A DNA stretch of 64,000 nt from Bacillus sp. 03113 (GTDB taxonomy: Bacteria; Bacillota; Bacilli; Bacillales; Cytobacillaceae): NCBI RefSeq assembly GCF_006546985.1, contig NZ_VATK01000012.1:110861-174860 (forward strand). The letters are read 5' to 3'. Positions 62,443 to 64,000 of this stretch are shown in pieces. The notes below the pieces were generated by a model, which was given only the letters and a program-made list of their open reading frames with translations, did not search any database and was not told where the DNA came from. A program made the position numbers and the translations under genes. Within the stretch, counting starts at the first letter, position 1; each line of letters opens with the position of its first letter.

Positions 62443-63810
62443 TTGGGAAAAAAGTTTATGTATATTCTAATTTTATATATTTTCCTTCACGCTTTTCCTC
62501 TAAAAGCTAGTGGGGATGACCATCATCAAAGCCAATGGCAGGAAGGATCTATTTACTTTATCATGATTGATCGTTTTAATAATGGTGATTTTACAAATGA
62601 TGAGAAAGTAAGGATGAATGATCCGCTAGCTTATCATGGAGGGGATTTTGAAGGAATCATAAAGCAACTAGACTATCTGAAAAAAATGGGATTCACTATG
62701 ATATGGCTGTCTCCTATTTTTGCTTACACAGAAGAATATCATGGTTATTCAAGCACAGACCCTTTTGAAATTAATCAACATTTTGGTTCCTTGGATACAT
62801 TTAAAGCATTAGTAAAAGAAGCACATCAAAGAGATTTAAAGGTTATCGTAGATCTTTCTACAAACATGTTAGAAGAAAATGGAGTCTCTGAGAATCAATT
62901 CACGAAAGCTGCACAATGGTGGATAAAAGAAACCGATATTGATGGTTATGGGATTCCAAATATAAAAATAGCATCAACAAAATTTTGGAATACACTCTCT
63001 TCTAATGTTAAAAAACAAAAAGAAAATTTTATCCTGTTTGGAGATGACCCAAATTCTGATGATCATAAAAACACAGGCATCGATTTATTTTTAAATAATC
63101 ACGACTATAAAGAAGTAAGAAAAGCTTTCTCTAAGCCTGACCAATCAATTTCTATTTACGATCAACCATTCCATCAATGGTCCATTCAGTTTTTGGACAA
63201 TCGGAAAACGAACCGATTTACAATGGATGCTGTTATGCACAACCAAAACCCAGGAACGAGGTGGAAAATTGCCCTTACTTATTTATATACGATTCCTGGT
63301 GTACCTCTTGTTTATTATGGAAGTGAGATTGCCCTAAATGGTGGAGAACCACCCGATAATGATCAGCAAATGGATTTCAGAACAGATAACAATATTATTG
63401 AGTTCCTAACTAAGCTTGGGATAATTCGAAATCAACATCCATCTTTACGAAGAGGCAGTATAGAGATAATAGCTGAAAAGAATGGATTTGCCGTTTATAA
63501 ACGAACTTATGGAAAAGAGACAACGGTCATTGCAATTAATAATACAAGTAAGACAAAAAGCGTAGCAATTTCCTCCGATGTCTTGTATCAAAACAAAGAG
63601 CTTAGAGGGCTACTTGGAGGAGATTTGGTCCGAGAGAAAAACAATCAGTTTAAAATAGTAATAGACCGAGAGGAAACTGAAATTTATTTGTTGGCTAATA
63701 AAACAGGATTAAACATGGCTTACTTAAGTGTTATGGGTATTGTATATGGTGTGTTCCTACTTTTTATTATCATATTATGGAAAAGATCAAGGAAAAAGAG
63801 AATGGCCTAA
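62443..63810 (+). CDS. Membrane-anchored GH13-like protein lacking catalytic residues
   Basis: A 455-residue exported protein: an N-terminal signal (about residues 1-24), an alpha-amylase-like domain and a C-terminal transmembrane helix (about 427-447) with a basic tail. It keeps the fold blocks IYFIMIDRFNNGDF, HGGDFEGIIKQLDYL and PLVYYGSEIALNGGE, but all three catalytic acids are lost: region II is DGYGIPN, region III FGDDP (Asp for Glu) and region IV FLDNRK (HD lost). The B domain between regions I and II is cut to about 30 residues. It may be a sugar-binding or structural protein. The TTG start follows GAGGAG. Confidence 0.75.
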   Translation: MGKKFMYILILYIFLHAFPLKASGDDHHQSQWQEGSIYFIMIDRFNNGDFTNDEKVRMNDPLAYHGGDFEGIIKQLDYLKKMGFTMIWLSPIFAYTEEYHGYSSTDPFEINQHFGSLDTFKALVKEAHQRDLKVIVDLSTNMLEENGVSENQFTKAAQWWIKETDIDGYGIPNIKIASTKFWNTLSSNVKKQKENFILFGDDPNSDDHKNTGIDLFLNNHDYKEVRKAFSKPDQSISIYDQPFHQWSIQFLDNRKTNRFTMDAVMHNQNPGTRWKIALTYLYTIPGVPLVYYGSEIALNGGEPPDNDQQMDFRTDNNIIEFLTKLGIIRNQHPSLRRGSIEIIAEKNGFAVYKRTYGKETTVIAINNTSKTKSVAISSDVLYQNKELRGLLGGDLVREKNNQFKIVIDREETEIYLLANKTGLNMAYLSVMGIVYGVFLLFIIILWKRSRKKRMA

Positions 63811-64000
63811 ACGGTTAATCCCCACTTTAACGGGCAGTAAGACCCCGCTGATTGAAGTTTCACTTTATGTTATATTAATATGAATAGAATAGTTAAGCAG
63901 AAGAAAGGAGCTATCAACAGCTGGTATAAAACCATAACAAATCGTAACAGTTGGTTTGTTGTGGAGGGTTGATTGCTCTCAAGCTTAAGTGAGTGTAGTC
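63811..64000. other. Right-end non-coding sequence
   Basis: 190 bases after the GH13-like gene. An imperfect inverted repeat CCATAACAAA (63932-63941) / TTTGTTGTGG (63955-63964) is visible. A 30-codon frame from 63881 lacks a ribosome site. No gene is called; the leader of the next gene may begin here. Confidence 0.4.

Noticed and set aside
63881..63973. A 30-codon frame at the right edge
   Set aside because: No ribosome site and it spans an inverted repeat; more likely a leader region.
1..64000. CRISPR arrays, insertion sequences with transposase, prophage, rRNA or tRNA genes
   Set aside because: No regularly spaced direct repeats, transposase or phage structural genes, or RNA gene signatures were seen by reading; a tRNAscan or profile search would confirm.

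Overview
This 64 kb window is chromosomal DNA of a spore-forming, low-GC member of the Bacillaceae. The gene order closely follows the prsA to asnO segment of Bacillus subtilis: prsA, yhaJ, yhaI, hpr, yhaH, serC, hit, ecsABC, yhaA, yhfA, hmoB, hemEHY, yhgDE, yhfH, yhfI, lplJ, yhfN, the yhzC and comK pair, yhjD, yhjE, sipV, addBA, gerPFEDCBA, yisK, yisL, yisN, asnO. The protein sequences are too diverged for B. subtilis itself. GerP, CotD-like and YjcZ-like proteins show that it sporulates. The exact species cannot be fixed from the sequence.

Layout. 1-5.3 kb: export and regulation genes (prsA start, hpr) and serC/hit, mostly on the minus strand. 5.9-8.7 kb: the ecsABC transporter operon, followed by an unusual fully paired four-way-junction element (8785-8926). 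8.9-13.3 kb: an M20 amidohydrolase, a PAP2 phosphatase, a permease and a haem monooxygenase. 13.6-17.2 kb: the haem operon hemE-hemH-hemY. 17.4-25.4 kb: an accessory-looking stretch with an MFS pump and TetR pair, a CotD-like coat protein, a divergent SDR/LysR pair, and the YhgD/YhgE regulator-target pair. 25.5-30.6 kb: yhfH, yhfI, lplJ, a GNAT protein, the decayed azlCD pair and a Ste24-like M48 protease. 30.7-38 kb: comK with its IDEAL-domain neighbour, yhjD, an S9 peptidase, an LCP ligase, yhjE, sipV and an oxidoreductase. 38-45.3 kb: addB-addA, facing the gerP spore-germinant permeability operon (45.3-47.4 kb). 47.6-52 kb: yisK, yisL and a FIST-PAS-GGDEF-EAL signalling protein. 52.2-57.4 kb: a two-component system plus three-gene ABC exporter like linearmycin resistance LnrJK-LnrLMN. 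57.5-63.8 kb: yisN, asnO, a cyclomaltodextrinase-type GH13 enzyme, and a membrane-anchored GH13-like protein that has lost its catalytic residues.

Regulation can be read directly in several places. Paired operators link the MFS pump to its TetR gene. An identical TGACCAA-N9-TTRGTCA operator precedes both yhgD and yhgE. TATGAC half-sites lie upstream of the LnrLMN-like operon. A perfect 18-bp palindrome sits in the leader of the GH13 enzyme and argues for a downstream GTG start. Two kinds of non-coding element recur or stand out: a dispersed repeat ending in a small terminator-like hairpin (4776-4905, 13411-13587, 62233-62271 and a relic at 60320-60384), and palindromic structured elements at 8785-8926 and 58077-58279.
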